Source of the DNA: JAVZYK01 sp049699715
Lineage (GTDB): Archaea; Nanobdellota; Nanobdellia; Pacearchaeales; UBA284
Direction of reading: 5' to 3'
Length of the DNA stretch: 24,999 bases
NCBI GenBank assembly: GCA_049699715.1
Contig: JBNAVB010000010.1
Span: 1-24,999 of the forward strand
Shown here one piece after another: positions 6,718 through 15,894 of this stretch (the stretch's first letter is position 1; every line of letters begins with the position of its first letter). Made by a program: the position numbers and the translations under genes. Below the pieces are notes generated by a model. It had not been told where the DNA came from. It saw only the letters and a list, made by a program, of their open reading frames with translations, and did not search any database.

Positions 6718-8037
6718 ATGCCGAGAAAGGACAACAAACAAAGTAGCGCGAAAGCAAAGTTTAGTCGAAATGTATTTACAAAACTACTGATGTTGATAGT
6801 GGCAGCGATAGCAAGTTATGCCTTCTATTTTATAGTGGCTAGGATATTGAGCGTTGAAGAATATGGTTTGCTCTATTCTTTGATTGCTTTAACTTATTTG
6901 TTTACTGTTCCCCATGAGACGATAAGGGCAGTTATAGCGCGCTATACTGTAGAATTGGTTGCAAAAAAGAAGGAGGGACAGATAAAGGGATTCTTTTTAG
7001 CTGCAGTCAAAAATATTTTTTGGTATTCTTTTATAGTCTTTATTATCTTTTTAATTTTTCTTCCTTTGCTGACGGGTTTGTTCCATGCAAGCATGCTGAA
7101 TATGCTTATCATAGGCACCTCATTATTAGTGGCTTTCTTGCTGCCAATTATTTGGGGGATACTTCAAGGAACTCAGAGTTTTGGACATCTAGGAATAAAT
7201 AATTCAATTGAGGGGATTGTCAAACTTATAATCGCTGTGGGATTGATTTTGTTGGGTTTGGGGGTAAATGGCGCATTAATTTCTGTTCCCCTTTCAATTA
7301 CCATAGCATTTTTCGCTGGCTTATGGCCAATAAGAAAGATTTTAAGAAAAAAGACTGAAAAATTCAAAGGCGACAAAAAAATAATTAAGTATTCGATTGC
7401 GGCATTTATTATATTCCTACTGTTTGTCGCGCTTTACTCGGTGGATGTTATCTTGGCTAGATACTTCCTTTCGGCAAGACTTTCAGGGTTATATGGTAGT
7501 ATTTCTATGATGAGCAAAACGGTGCTATTCGTTGCTATTACAATTACAAGAGTCATGTTCTCGGCGGTTGCTGAACAAAGCCAAAAAAAAATTAGGGAAA
7601 ATAAAAAAGAAATGCGATATGAAAGGCAAATATTGTTCACTGCGGGAATATATGTCATGATTGTGATTTCAATATTTTTAGCAGCTGCTATATTTGTGCC
7701 GGAACTTTACATCACTATTTTCGTTGGAACTCAGTATCTTGATGCCGCGCCTTATCTAAAATATATGATAATAGCAATGGGCCTCTTGTCACTTTCAAGT
7801 TTGATTATATTCTATAACTTGTCAGTTGACTGGAACAAAAAGCTCATAGCAAGAACTCTTGGGGCATTTTTATTTTTACAGATAGCTTTGATTATACTTT
7901 TCCATAGAAATCTGCAACAATTTGCGAATATACTGATGATCACAAACACGTTGCTATTCATCGCTTTGCTGATAATCTTGTTTTTTATAAATCCGCCAGA
8001 AAGTATCATAGCGAAACAACAAAAAGATAAAGGTTAA
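6718..8037 (+). CDS. Polysaccharide / lipid-linked oligosaccharide flippase (Wzx/PST type)
   Basis: Encodes 439 residues with 12 or so hydrophobic segments and a basic cytosolic N-terminus. The opening helix pair contains the classic Wzx-type pattern FYFIVARILSVEEYGLLYSLIAL (about 37-59), in which an ARxLxxxEYG turn joins TM1 and TM2. Members of this MOP-superfamily group move lipid-linked glycans across the membrane. Here the likely cargo is the dolichol-linked oligosaccharide used by AglB, whose gene starts 25 bases downstream; the pairing supports the role but cargo is inferred. A second flippase of the same type, with low apparent similarity, is encoded at 16953-18497. The C-terminus is a short charged tail. 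Confidence 0.85.
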   Translation: MPRKDNKQSSAKAKFSRNVFTKLLMLIVAAIASYAFYFIVARILSVEEYGLLYSLIALTYLFTVPHETIRAVIARYTVELVAKKKEGQIKGFFLAAVKNIFWYSFIVFIIFLIFLPLLTGLFHASMLNMLIIGTSLLVAFLLPIIWGILQGTQSFGHLGINNSIEGIVKLIIAVGLILLGLGVNGALISVPLSITIAFFAGLWPIRKILRKKTEKFKGDKKIIKYSIAAFIIFLLFVALYSVDVILARYFLSARLSGLYGSISMMSKTVLFVAITITRVMFSAVAEQSQKKIRENKKEMRYERQILFTAGIYVMIVISIFLAAAIFVPELYITIFVGTQYLDAAPYLKYMIIAMGLLSLSSLIIFYNLSVDWNKKLIARTLGAFLFLQIALIILFHRNLQQFANILMITNTLLFIALLIILFFINPPESIIAKQQKDKG

Positions 8038-8062
8038 AAAGCTATGATTTCTAATTTAAAAC

Positions 8063-10888
8063 ATGAGTGAAGAAAGGGTTAAGGAAATTTATGGAGACAT
8101 AAAAGAGACCATAAAAGAAAATACAGAAGTTAAACCCGAAACTAAGTCACAAACCCAAGGGAACAGCCAAGAAAACAAACCAAGCAAAGCTAAATTTAAC
8201 ATCAACTGGAAATCTACAAAGTTATGGTTTAGTGTGGTGACTGCTGTGGTGTTAGTCGCTATTATAATATTTACAATATGGGCAAGAACACAAAATATAC
8301 CTCAGCTCAAAGATGTAACCACGGGTAATTATACTTTGGGCCCGGATTTGGATCCTTTCTTGTACTTGAGACATGCTAAAGAAATTGTCAATGGAACTTT
8401 GCAAGAGCCCGATATCATGAGGGCCGCGCCTCACGGCTCTGCCAACTATGCTTATGTAAGCCTGATGCCATGGGCAATTGTTTATCTTTATAAATTTCTT
8501 AACCTCTTTTGGCGGCCCCCGACTGCGACTGTAGAATTCGCAGCAATAATCCTTCCTGTAATATTGTTCAGCTTAACGTTAATAGTATTCTTCTTTTTTG
8601 TGAAAAAAATTTTTTCAAGCCTAACAACAAAGACTAATTCGACAATAATCGCTTTAATTGCCACGGTTTTCTATGCAGTTATTCCTGAAATGTTGCATAG
8701 AACAACTGCGGGAATCCCAGAAATCGAGAGTTTGGGGATGCTATTTTTTTGGTTTGCATTCCTTTTCTTTGCATCAGCATGGCAGTCTGACAAAATCAAA
8801 AAAATAGTTTTGTTCGCAGTTTTGGCTGGCCTTTCCACGGGATTAATGATTTTCACCTGGGGAGGTTTCCGTTACATATTTATGACATTCTCATTGGCAA
8901 CATTTCTAATATTTTTCTTTGAAAAGCAGAAAAGGAAAAATTTCTTGATATTTACTTCTTGGTTGATCCCATCATTAATATTTTCTTTTTTCAAAAATCT
9001 CACTCTCGAAAACTTCATTAAATCCAGCGCATTTATTCCTGCGGTTGTTGATGTATTCAGTTCAATAACTGACGCCGGCTTCGGATTGGTTGTTTTTGGT
9101 ATTATGCTATTAGATTTCATCCTTTTTAATACAAAACTGAAAAATTATTTTGAAAAGATAAAAATCCCAAAAAGTTTAATCAGTGTTATTGGAGCTATTT
9201 TAATCGGGCTGATTGTGCTAATTATATTCAATCCAGCTGCGATTTTTGGGCTATTTTCAAAGATTGTCGAGGGATTTGTTTATCCTTTTGGTAGGGGGAG
9301 AATCGGATTAACCGTTGCAGAAAATAAACTTCCTTATTTTGTAGATGTTCTTAGATCATTCGGCTATCTCTTTTGGGTATTTTTCTTCGGGGCGATGTTA
9401 TTGTTTTATGAAGCCACAAAACATTTTGACAAGAAAAAGAAAACGTGGATGAATGTGTTTTTTATACTGTTCTTTATTACATTCATTTTCAGTAGAATTT
9501 CCCCACAGAGTTTGCTCAATGGAGAGAATTTTTTATCAAGAGCACTTTATTTCGGCGGGCTGCTCTTGTTCATTATCGCTTTAGGCTATACATATATAAA
9601 CGCTTATGTTAAAAAAGATGAGAAAACTCTGCAAGACTTTAGGGAGATAAACTTCTCTTACCTCCTAATTCTTACTTTTATATTTTGGATGATAATCTCT
9701 ATGCGCGGGGCGATAAGACTTTTTTTTATAATTTCCCCGGCAATAAGCCTTGGGGCAGCATTCTTGCCAGTAAAAATCAGCGAATATGCCTTTAAATCAA
9801 AAGATAATTTGTACAAAATAATTATGTTTTGTATTGTGCTTATCGCCACAATATTTATGATGATTAGTCTTGTGAACTATGTCAATGCAACTGTGCGAGA
9901 AGCTAAGTATACAGTTCCTGGGCCTTATGAAGAACAGTGGCAACATGCTATGCAATGGGTTCGTGAGAACACGCCAAAGGATGCAATTTTCACACACTGG
10001 TGGGATTATGGATATTGGGTGCAAACATTAGGAGAAAGAGCTACAGTTGTAGACGGCGGCCACGCATATCATAATGGTTTTTGGAATCATCTGATGGGAA
10101 GAGAAGTTTTAACTGCCACTAATGAGAATGATGCTTTAGAATTCTTGTATGCTCATAATGTCAGTTATTTATTGATAGATTCAACAGATATAGGGAAATA
10201 CGGGGCTTACAGCAGTATCGGCTCAGATGAAACTGGTATTGATAGACTAAGCTGGATTCCGATATATGTTTTAGATGAGGCACAGACACAAGAATCAAAG
10301 AATGAAACCGCCTATGTTTATGTCGGCGGCACCATGCTGGATGAAGATGTGGTTTGGGAGGATCAGTTGTTCCCTAGAGAAAAGGCAGGTATCGCGGGAT
10401 TTATAGTTGTGATTGATAAAGAAAAGGCTACTATCTCTGAGATTATAGCGGTACTATTTTATAATAACAAACAGTTTAGGGTTCCTGTAAAATATGTTTA
10501 TATTAATGGACAACTTTATGATGTCGCGAAAGGTAGAGAAGCGCTCAATAGCACGTTTTATATTGTTCAGAGGCTAATACCACAAGGGATTAATAATATG
10601 GGAGCGGCTATGTACTTAAGTGAGAAGGTCTCCAGCTCACTAATGGCTAAATTGTATTTGTTAAATGAAACAGAGCATTTTGAATTAGTGCACAATGAAC
10701 CAGCATTACTAGTAAGACAACTTCGTGAAGAATTCAATGCGACTGTCAATGATCTCCTTGTCGCAGGCGATATTAAAGGGCCAATAAAGATATGGAAAGT
10801 GAATTATCCCAAAGACTTTAAAGTTGATGAGGCAAAATTAAAGCGATACATGCAGCCAAACAGCGATTTGCCTTTTATTTTATGGTAA
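8063..10888 (+). CDS. aglB: Oligosaccharyltransferase AglB / STT3
   Basis: Encodes 941 residues. A polar N-terminal segment of about 50 residues is followed by TM1 (about 53-75) and the first extracytoplasmic loop with the acidic motif GPDLDPFLYLR (D95 and D97, metal binding in STT3 enzymes). About a dozen membrane helices follow, then a large C-terminal soluble domain starting near 620. That domain has the diagnostic WWDYG at 646-650, which recognises the +2 Ser/Thr of the N-glycosylation sequon, followed by the conserved VVDGGHAYHNGFWNHLMG stretch. It transfers the lipid-linked glycan to asparagine on the outer face of the membrane. Length is normal for archaeal AglB. It stops one base before the GlcNAc-1-P transferase gene, so the two are almost surely cotranscribed. 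Confidence 0.93.
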   Translation: MSEERVKEIYGDIKETIKENTEVKPETKSQTQGNSQENKPSKAKFNINWKSTKLWFSVVTAVVLVAIIIFTIWARTQNIPQLKDVTTGNYTLGPDLDPFLYLRHAKEIVNGTLQEPDIMRAAPHGSANYAYVSLMPWAIVYLYKFLNLFWRPPTATVEFAAIILPVILFSLTLIVFFFFVKKIFSSLTTKTNSTIIALIATVFYAVIPEMLHRTTAGIPEIESLGMLFFWFAFLFFASAWQSDKIKKIVLFAVLAGLSTGLMIFTWGGFRYIFMTFSLATFLIFFFEKQKRKNFLIFTSWLIPSLIFSFFKNLTLENFIKSSAFIPAVVDVFSSITDAGFGLVVFGIMLLDFILFNTKLKNYFEKIKIPKSLISVIGAILIGLIVLIIFNPAAIFGLFSKIVEGFVYPFGRGRIGLTVAENKLPYFVDVLRSFGYLFWVFFFGAMLLFYEATKHFDKKKKTWMNVFFILFFITFIFSRISPQSLLNGENFLSRALYFGGLLLFIIALGYTYINAYVKKDEKTLQDFREINFSYLLILTFIFWMIISMRGAIRLFFIISPAISLGAAFLPVKISEYAFKSKDNLYKIIMFCIVLIATIFMMISLVNYVNATVREAKYTVPGPYEEQWQHAMQWVRENTPKDAIFTHWWDYGYWVQTLGERATVVDGGHAYHNGFWNHLMGREVLTATNENDALEFLYAHNVSYLLIDSTDIGKYGAYSSIGSDETGIDRLSWIPIYVLDEAQTQESKNETAYVYVGGTMLDEDVVWEDQLFPREKAGIAGFIVVIDKEKATISEIIAVLFYNNKQFRVPVKYVYINGQLYDVAKGREALNSTFYIVQRLIPQGINNMGAAMYLSEKVSSSLMAKLYLLNETEHFELVHNEPALLVRQLREEFNATVNDLLVAGDIKGPIKIWKVNYPKDFKVDEAKLKRYMQPNSDLPFILW

Positions 10889-10889
10889 A

Positions 10890-11900
10890 ATGGATTATGA
10901 GATTTTAATCGCGCTTTTGCATTTTGTTATTGCATTCTTCGTTTGCTTAGGTTTGACAAAATGGTGGATAAATGTAGCGAGAAAAAATAAACTCGAAGGC
11001 AAAGACATGAACAAATATAACAAGCCGCTTGTGCCAGAAGCAGGAGGAATTGCAGTAGTTATTTCGATTGTTTTGACAATGATGCTTTATATTTTCTTCA
11101 AGACATTTGTATTGAAATCTTTGACTCATCTAACTGAGATATTGACCATATCAATAACTTTGCTTTTTGCATGTTTCATTGGCTTTGTAGATGACATTCT
11201 CGGGTGGAAAAAAGGCATTGCCGGATGGATTAAGATTTTGATGACGATTCCTATTGCTATTCCTCTGATAGTGATTAATGCTGGGCAGCAGGTAATGGAA
11301 ATTCCTTTCATAGGTACGGTTGATTTTGGATTGTTTTATCCTTTAGTTATTATCTTATTTGCTATTGTCGGAGCGACTAACGGAGTGAATCTTTTGGCCG
11401 GTTATAATGGATTAGAAGCAAGTCTCGGAGTGATAATATTCGCTGCTTTGGGCATTGTCTCATTGCTCATAGGACAGTTATGGCTTACATTAATCGCAGG
11501 CATAATTGTTTTGGCATTGTTTGGATTCCTAATTTTCAATAAATTCCCCTCGAAAGTATTTCCTGGAGACTCGTTGACTTATAGCTTAGGTGCCTTGATA
11601 GCCTGTTTCGCTATCCTAGGGAATATGGAAAGGTTAGCTTTACTGTTGTTCATTCCATTTATAATCGAAGGCATTCTAAAAGCATGTAGCAAATTCAAAG
11701 CAGAAAATTTTGGAAAGCCGCAGAAAGACAATTCGCTTGAGCCACCTTATAGACAAACTTATAGCTTGACTCATGTTACTATAAAGCTCTTGAAAAAAAT
11801 TAAGCCTTCGCACAAAGTCTATGAGACTGATGTCATTATAAGTATAGTAATTTTGGAAATAATTCTGGCGATTATAGCTATTTTGATTGTTTTGTTATAG
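10890..11900 (+). CDS. Alg7/AglH-like UDP-GlcNAc:polyprenyl-phosphate GlcNAc-1-phosphate transferase
   Basis: Encodes 336 residues with about ten membrane helices, of the MraY/WecA/Alg7 superfamily. Landmarks: KPLVPEAGGIAV (46-57, the P-E-x-G-G motif), FVDDILGWKKG (99-109, catalytic aspartates D101/D102), TNGVNLLAGYNGLEA (163-177, matching the eukaryal/archaeal N-G-x-N-x-L-A-G-x-N-G-L-E form) and FPGDSLTYSLGA (224-235). The AGYNGLEA form points to the Alg7/AglH branch over bacterial MraY. The reaction builds the first sugar-phosphate linkage on the dolichol-type carrier. Its start lies one base after the aglB stop. It ends 7 bases from a convergent GT2 gene, closing the plus-strand glycosylation operon. 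Confidence 0.87.
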   Translation: MDYEILIALLHFVIAFFVCLGLTKWWINVARKNKLEGKDMNKYNKPLVPEAGGIAVVISIVLTMMLYIFFKTFVLKSLTHLTEILTISITLLFACFIGFVDDILGWKKGIAGWIKILMTIPIAIPLIVINAGQQVMEIPFIGTVDFGLFYPLVIILFAIVGATNGVNLLAGYNGLEASLGVIIFAALGIVSLLIGQLWLTLIAGIIVLALFGFLIFNKFPSKVFPGDSLTYSLGALIACFAILGNMERLALLLFIPFIIEGILKACSKFKAENFGKPQKDNSLEPPYRQTYSLTHVTIKLLKKIKPSHKVYETDVIISIVILEIILAIIAILIVLL

Positions 11901-11907
11901 TTAAGAG

Positions 11908-12885
11908 TCAAAATCTTCTAAAGAATCCAATCACAACTCCACAACCCATAACAAAATTTCTGATTAGGATTATAAAGGGTGAAAGTAGAGCGACAGAAGC
12001 ATCACCTTTGACTTTGAAACTATACGGCAGGGTTAGCAAGAAAGTCAAGATGAAGGATGTAAGGGTAATGTAAGCTAAAGTTTTGTTCCAGAAAATCAAT
12101 GATAAAAGCAAAAGTAAACAGGTTACCCCCAACAAAGCCAATTCAAGATAAAATATTTTTGGGGTATAGCTGTGTTTGAATATTTTTTTAGGATATTTCC
12201 TGTATAAAGCCACTCGCCAGTAGCCTGTTTTATATTTTTGTTTTAACAGCTTCTTTAAAGTGTTTGGATGGTGGTGCCCAACCCGAGCAGAAGGCTGGAA
12301 AACGAGCTTGCCATATTTTTCCATCTCGAACGAGAGAGCAGGATCTTCACCAGAAGCTGTGCTGAAAGACTCATCGAAACCACCTGTCTTGAGAAACTCG
12401 CGTTTTCTGTATGCCGCGGCATATGTCCCTATAAAATCTATCTCTCGCTCTTCCTTAAGTTTTTTATATCTGTCTTCAATTTCGTAGGCTATGAACCTAG
12501 AAATAACGCTCTTTTCAAGATTTTTCCCATAGGCTCCTGCCACGCCAACAATTTTTGGATTACGAAAAGGTTTTACCATCTCACTAATCCAAGAACGTTC
12601 TGGAATACAGTCAGAATCTGTAAAAAGCAAAATTGCCCCCCTAGATTTTCTTGCTCCAAGATTTCGTGCCGCGGCCGGGCCCTTGTTTTTTTGATAAATA
12701 TATCTTAGATTTTTGTTCTTGTCTGTAAATCCCTTTATAATAGATTTGGTGTTATCAGTAGAGCCGTCATCAACTACAATGATTTCGTAATCATTCTTTG
12801 GGATATTTTGTTTGAGTAGAGCTTTTAGGCATCCCGGCAGGGTTCGCGCAGAATTATATGAGGGGACAATAACTGAAAATTTCAT
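11908..12885 (-). CDS. GT2-family glycosyltransferase with C-terminal membrane anchor
   Basis: Encodes 325 residues. The GT-A domain starts at once (MKFSVIVPSYNSARTL) with VVDDGSTDNT at 37-46, GPAAARNLGARKSRG at 69-83, the metal-binding TDSDC at 89-93 (D90, D92) and, further on, the acceptor-site GEDPALSFEM. The C-terminal 90 residues hold two or three hydrophobic helices that would anchor it to the membrane with the active site inside the cell. Donor and acceptor cannot be told from sequence; processing of a lipid-linked glycan fits the neighbourhood. Its ATG overlaps the TGA of the upstream radical SAM gene by four bases (ATGA), showing translational coupling. Confidence 0.88.
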   Translation of the reverse strand: MKFSVIVPSYNSARTLPGCLKALLKQNIPKNDYEIIVVDDGSTDNTKSIIKGFTDKNKNLRYIYQKNKGPAAARNLGARKSRGAILLFTDSDCIPERSWISEMVKPFRNPKIVGVAGAYGKNLEKSVISRFIAYEIEDRYKKLKEEREIDFIGTYAAAYRKREFLKTGGFDESFSTASGEDPALSFEMEKYGKLVFQPSARVGHHHPNTLKKLLKQKYKTGYWRVALYRKYPKKIFKHSYTPKIFYLELALLGVTCLLLLLSLIFWNKTLAYITLTSFILTFLLTLPYSFKVKGDASVALLSPFIILIRNFVMGCGVVIGFFRRF

Positions 12886-14345
12886 TTTATTTTTTTCTTA
12901 ATTTTCTTGTTTAAGCTTACAAGATATTTGAAGAAGGTTTTGCCTGATTTTAATGTTCTTATTGCTTCGCTTGGGCTTGCTAAAACCTGTGAGAATTTTG
13001 GTATTATATAGCGAGGCCTTACATAAAATTCTTTTCTTGCTAAATCACATAGAGCAACAAGTTCTTTAGTACTTAACCTCTTCCTCGAAATAGTGGTGTG
13101 GTGATAACCCTCCTTTGTAAGCCATTTTCTGTAATCTTCTGTTGTTAACAAACGCTTTTTCTTTGCCCAAGCGTAAGCTTCTGTTCCAGGATAAACCATC
13201 AATGGATAAAATTGAGCTGTGTCTGGGTTTAGTTTCTTTGCAAATTCTATTGTTTTGCGTATTGTTTCTTTTGTCTCGCCTGGCAATCCAAGAATGAAAC
13301 AGCCATTCACAAGCAAGCCTGTGCGCTTGGTATCTTTCATGAAATCTATTTGCATCTTTTCAGAAGTTCCTTTGTGAACTGCATTTAGCAAAGATTGTTC
13401 AGGGCTTTCAAATCCAACACACAATAACCTGCAACCAGCTTTTTTCATCCATTTTAAAGTTTCTAAATCTGTGTTGACGCGGGCATTGCAACTCCATCTT
13501 AGCTTATTCTTATTTTTGACTAATGCTTTACAAAGATTTATTGTTCTTTTCTTGCTCGCAGGAAAAGTCTCGTCTTCAATCATTATTTCCTTGACGAAAG
13601 GAAGATTTTTTTTAATGAATTTAAATTCTGCGACAACATTCTTTATGCTTCTTGGACGATAGGATGTTTTGAAAGGAGAATTGCAGAAGGCACAATTATA
13701 TGGACAGCCCCTGGCTGTTAAAATAGTTACTTGGGGCCATCTTAGTGATGCATAGAAATATTTTTTGATGCCCTTCTCTCCAAAATGTTTTAAGTAAACT
13801 TCGGAAACAAAAGGCAAGGCATCTAGGTTTTTTATTAATGGCCTTGGGGCATTGTGAATTATCTTCTTGCCATCCCTATAAGACAATCCCAGAACTGTTT
13901 CTAGTTTATTACCTTTATTTAATGCTAATGCCAAATCTCTTACCGTGTAATCAAACTCTCCTCTGCATATTGAATCCGCTTTTCCTAAAGCAAGGGTCTC
14001 GTTAGGCAATGCTGTCGGATGGGTCCCTACAAGAGTCACATGAGCCTGGGTTACTTGCTTTATTTTGGTTGCTATGGCGACATCATTGTAAATGCTAGGC
14101 GTGCTTGTATCTATAACCACAAGAGTAGGGGCAAATTTCTTTACTTCTTCAACAGTTTTTCCATGTGAAAACTCTTGGGCTACGGCATCTATAATTTTGA
14201 CTTCAAAGCCTGCTTTTTCTAAAACCCCTGCTGCATAAGCCAGAAAATAAGGATAATAAAAAGTGCCGCTTTTAGTGACACAAGGCGAGCGACTCTGTCT
14301 TGAGTACCTTGGCAAATAAGGGGGATTCAACAATAAAATTCTCAT
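12882..14345 (-). CDS. B12-binding domain radical SAM protein
   Basis: Encodes 487 residues. The N-terminal domain (about 1-145) resembles a cobalamin-binding Rossmann domain (MRILLLNPPY start, GVLEKAGFEVKIIDAVA, VGTHPTALPNE). The usual D-x-H-x-x-G B12-ligand motif is not evident, so cobalamin binding is not assured. The radical SAM domain has CPYNCAFC with C214, C218 and C221, binding the 4Fe-4S cluster that cleaves S-adenosylmethionine. This two-domain family includes methylases and ring- or lipid-modifying enzymes; the substrate here is unknown. Coupling by a 4-base overlap to the GT2 gene suggests modification of a sugar or a lipid carrier, which is inference. A TATA-like AT-rich stretch near 14380-14390 could serve as its own promoter. 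Confidence 0.85.
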   Translation of the reverse strand: MRILLLNPPYLPRYSRQSRSPCVTKSGTFYYPYFLAYAAGVLEKAGFEVKIIDAVAQEFSHGKTVEEVKKFAPTLVVIDTSTPSIYNDVAIATKIKQVTQAHVTLVGTHPTALPNETLALGKADSICRGEFDYTVRDLALALNKGNKLETVLGLSYRDGKKIIHNAPRPLIKNLDALPFVSEVYLKHFGEKGIKKYFYASLRWPQVTILTARGCPYNCAFCNSPFKTSYRPRSIKNVVAEFKFIKKNLPFVKEIMIEDETFPASKKRTINLCKALVKNKNKLRWSCNARVNTDLETLKWMKKAGCRLLCVGFESPEQSLLNAVHKGTSEKMQIDFMKDTKRTGLLVNGCFILGLPGETKETIRKTIEFAKKLNPDTAQFYPLMVYPGTEAYAWAKKKRLLTTEDYRKWLTKEGYHHTTISRKRLSTKELVALCDLARKEFYVRPRYIIPKFSQVLASPSEAIRTLKSGKTFFKYLVSLNKKIKKKIK

Positions 14346-14375
14346 CTTATCTAGTTTATTAACAATTTCTTTAAC

Positions 14376-14861
14376 TTATTTAAATTTATTTATAAAATCT
14401 AAGACAAGTAATTTAGAAACAGATCTTTCTTTCTTTAAAGCCGGCTTAAATTTCTTAATACTCTTAATTGCCCTTGCTAAAGAAGCTCTGTCTTGAGCCA
14501 AGATAATCTTCTTTTCTGAAAATAATTGCTCGCTTAGCTCAAGCTGATGATTGTTTTCATGCTCATTGAATTTTTTCAGGCGAGGCACCACAATCACTTT
14601 CTTTTGCAGGTTTATTGCTTGCAAAATATTGCCCAAACCTCCATGGGATATTATAAAATTTGCCTGCTTGAGATAATGCCTGAATTTTTCTGGAGGACAA
14701 AAATCCATGTAAGTTATGCCTTTGACTTTTTGAAATAAATGAGTATAACCATATTGTAAAATTATTTTTTCTTTTATGATTCCTTCTAATTTTAATAATT
14801 CAATGTATTCTATCAGGCGATTAAAATTATGGGGATCTGTCCCAAGAGTCACGAAAATCAT
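14376..14861 (-). CDS. Alg13/PssE-like catalytic subunit of a two-part glycosyltransferase
   Basis: Encodes 161 residues matching the C-terminal half of GT28 enzymes. It opens with MIFVTLGTDPHNFNRL, then has the sugar-nucleotide-binding SHGGLGNILQAI (72-83), KKVIVVPRLKKFNEHENNHQLEL (87-109, the EH-x-x-x-HQ motif) and a short C-terminal helix. In eukaryotes Alg13 pairs with membrane-bound Alg14 to add the second GlcNAc to dolichol-PP-GlcNAc; bacterial PssD/PssE and EpsE/EpsF-type pairs add other sugars. The gene for the partner half is directly upstream, one base away, so the two should form the heterodimer. Donor identity is not decided by sequence. Confidence 0.87.
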   Translation of the reverse strand: MIFVTLGTDPHNFNRLIEYIELLKLEGIIKEKIILQYGYTHLFQKVKGITYMDFCPPEKFRHYLKQANFIISHGGLGNILQAINLQKKVIVVPRLKKFNEHENNHQLELSEQLFSEKKIILAQDRASLARAIKSIKKFKPALKKERSVSKLLVLDFINKFK

Positions 14862-14862
14862 T

Positions 14863-15312
14863 TTATACTAATAAGCCTCCGTAGATTGCTTTTCTTCCAT
14901 ATCGCTTTAGCAAAGGTTTCCATTGGACTATAAACAAGTCAGCAAAAGGATAAAGAATCTTGCCTGTCAATGATGGCGAAGTAACTTGAGCAGAGCACTC
15001 GATAAAAATTAACTTTTTGCCTTTCAATTTCGCCAAAAGGGCCATAGGAACAGTTACATTTGCGCCTGTCGATATGACTATATCTGGATTTTCCTTTTTG
15101 AAAACTCTCAGGCTATCTAAGAAAACTTTGATGTTTTTGAAAGGCGATCTTAACGGATTGATGGTAAAGTAGACTCGTTTGCCCTGGATTGTTTTTTTGA
15201 TATGTGGGGTCTTGTTTGTGAAAAAGAAAACATCATGCTGTTTTAGGATATCAACTAACTGAGAAGCTTCGACTAAATGGCCCCCGGCCGAACATGCGAT
15301 GCAAATTTTCAT
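14863..15312 (-). CDS. Alg14/PssD-like membrane-recruiting subunit of a two-part glycosyltransferase
   Basis: Encodes 149 residues matching the N-terminal half of GT28 enzymes. It has MKICIACSAGGHLVEASQL at the start (the G-G-H-x-x-E acceptor-side loop), VISTGANVTVPMALLAKLKGKKLIFIECSA (79-108) and a C-terminal FIVQWKPLLKRYGRKAIYGG segment. Many Alg14 proteins carry an N-terminal membrane helix; this one lacks it, like several prokaryotic PssD forms, so membrane association may use a peripheral patch. It is cotranscribed with the Alg13-like gene one base downstream. The ATG is about 25 bases from a TTTAAA box, so the message is probably leaderless. Confidence 0.85.
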   Translation of the reverse strand: MKICIACSAGGHLVEASQLVDILKQHDVFFFTNKTPHIKKTIQGKRVYFTINPLRSPFKNIKVFLDSLRVFKKENPDIVISTGANVTVPMALLAKLKGKKLIFIECSAQVTSPSLTGKILYPFADLFIVQWKPLLKRYGRKAIYGGLLV

Positions 15313-15360
15313 ATAATATATTAGAGAAAAGTATTTAAAAAAGGTTTCTTTCCCGACAGT
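15313..15360. promoter_or_regulatory. 48-bp bidirectional promoter with one shared TATA box
   Basis: The whole gap between the divergent Alg14-like and methyltransferase genes holds one clear TATA element, TATTTAAA (15332-15339). Its centre is about 25 bases from the ATG on each side (15312 on minus, 15361 on plus). Archaeal initiation about 26 bases from the TATA centre would therefore start both transcripts at their start codons. The symmetry of TTTAAA permits binding in either direction. Confidence 0.6.
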
Positions 15361-15894
15361 ATGAAGATTTTAGACCTGGGCTGTGGGAACAACAAACATA
15401 AATCCACTAATCCTAAAGATATTGTGACAGGGATGGATAAGGTGAAGTTAGAAGGTGTTGATGTTGTTCATAATCTGGAAAGCATTCCTTATCCCTTTGA
15501 AGATAATGAGTTTGATGAGATTGTCGCGCATCATAGTATTGAGCACATTGAGAATTTTTTTGGGCTAATGGAAGAATGCCACAGAATCTTGAAGCCAAAG
15601 GGCAAGTTCAAGATATGGGTTCCTTATGGCCTGGCTTCTTTGGGTTTGCCAGATCATAAGAGATTCATGATGTTCAAAACCTTCAACTGTTTTATGCCAG
15701 GGCATTTTGAGAATTATTTCACAAAGGCGCGGTTTGTAGTAGTAAAAAGGCATTTAAATTTTTCCGGCTCTAGCAAATTTCTCAACTTCTTTTTCAATCC
15801 ACTAATCAACATAAACTATAGGTTCTCAGAGACCTTTTTAAGAAGAATTTTGCCTATCTCAGAGATGTATGTCGAACTAGAATGTTATAAATGA
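15361..15894 (+). CDS. Class I SAM-dependent methyltransferase
   Basis: Encodes 177 residues with the class I methyltransferase core. Motif I is LDLGCGNNKH (4-13), the acidic residue after strand 2 is in GMDKV, the motif II region is the FEDNEFDEIVAHHSIEHIEN segment (H-S-I-E-H, typical of Methyltransf_11-like proteins), and motif III is RILKPKGKFKIWVPYG. The protein is short; after motif III it holds only a small variable acceptor region. It overlaps the following glycosyltransferase by four bases (ATGA), so the two are coupled. The context suggests methylation of a sugar or glycan end, but the substrate is not shown by sequence. A TATA box at 15332-15339 predicts a leaderless message. Confidence 0.85.
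   Translation: MKILDLGCGNNKHKSTNPKDIVTGMDKVKLEGVDVVHNLESIPYPFEDNEFDEIVAHHSIEHIENFFGLMEECHRILKPKGKFKIWVPYGLASLGLPDHKRFMMFKTFNCFMPGHFENYFTKARFVVVKRHLNFSGSSKFLNFFFNPLININYRFSETFLRRILPISEMYVELECYK

Noticed and set aside
12268..12708. 146-codon plus-strand frame across the GT2 gene
   Set aside because: It is antisense to the conserved GT-A core of the minus-strand GT2 gene and has no family resemblance.
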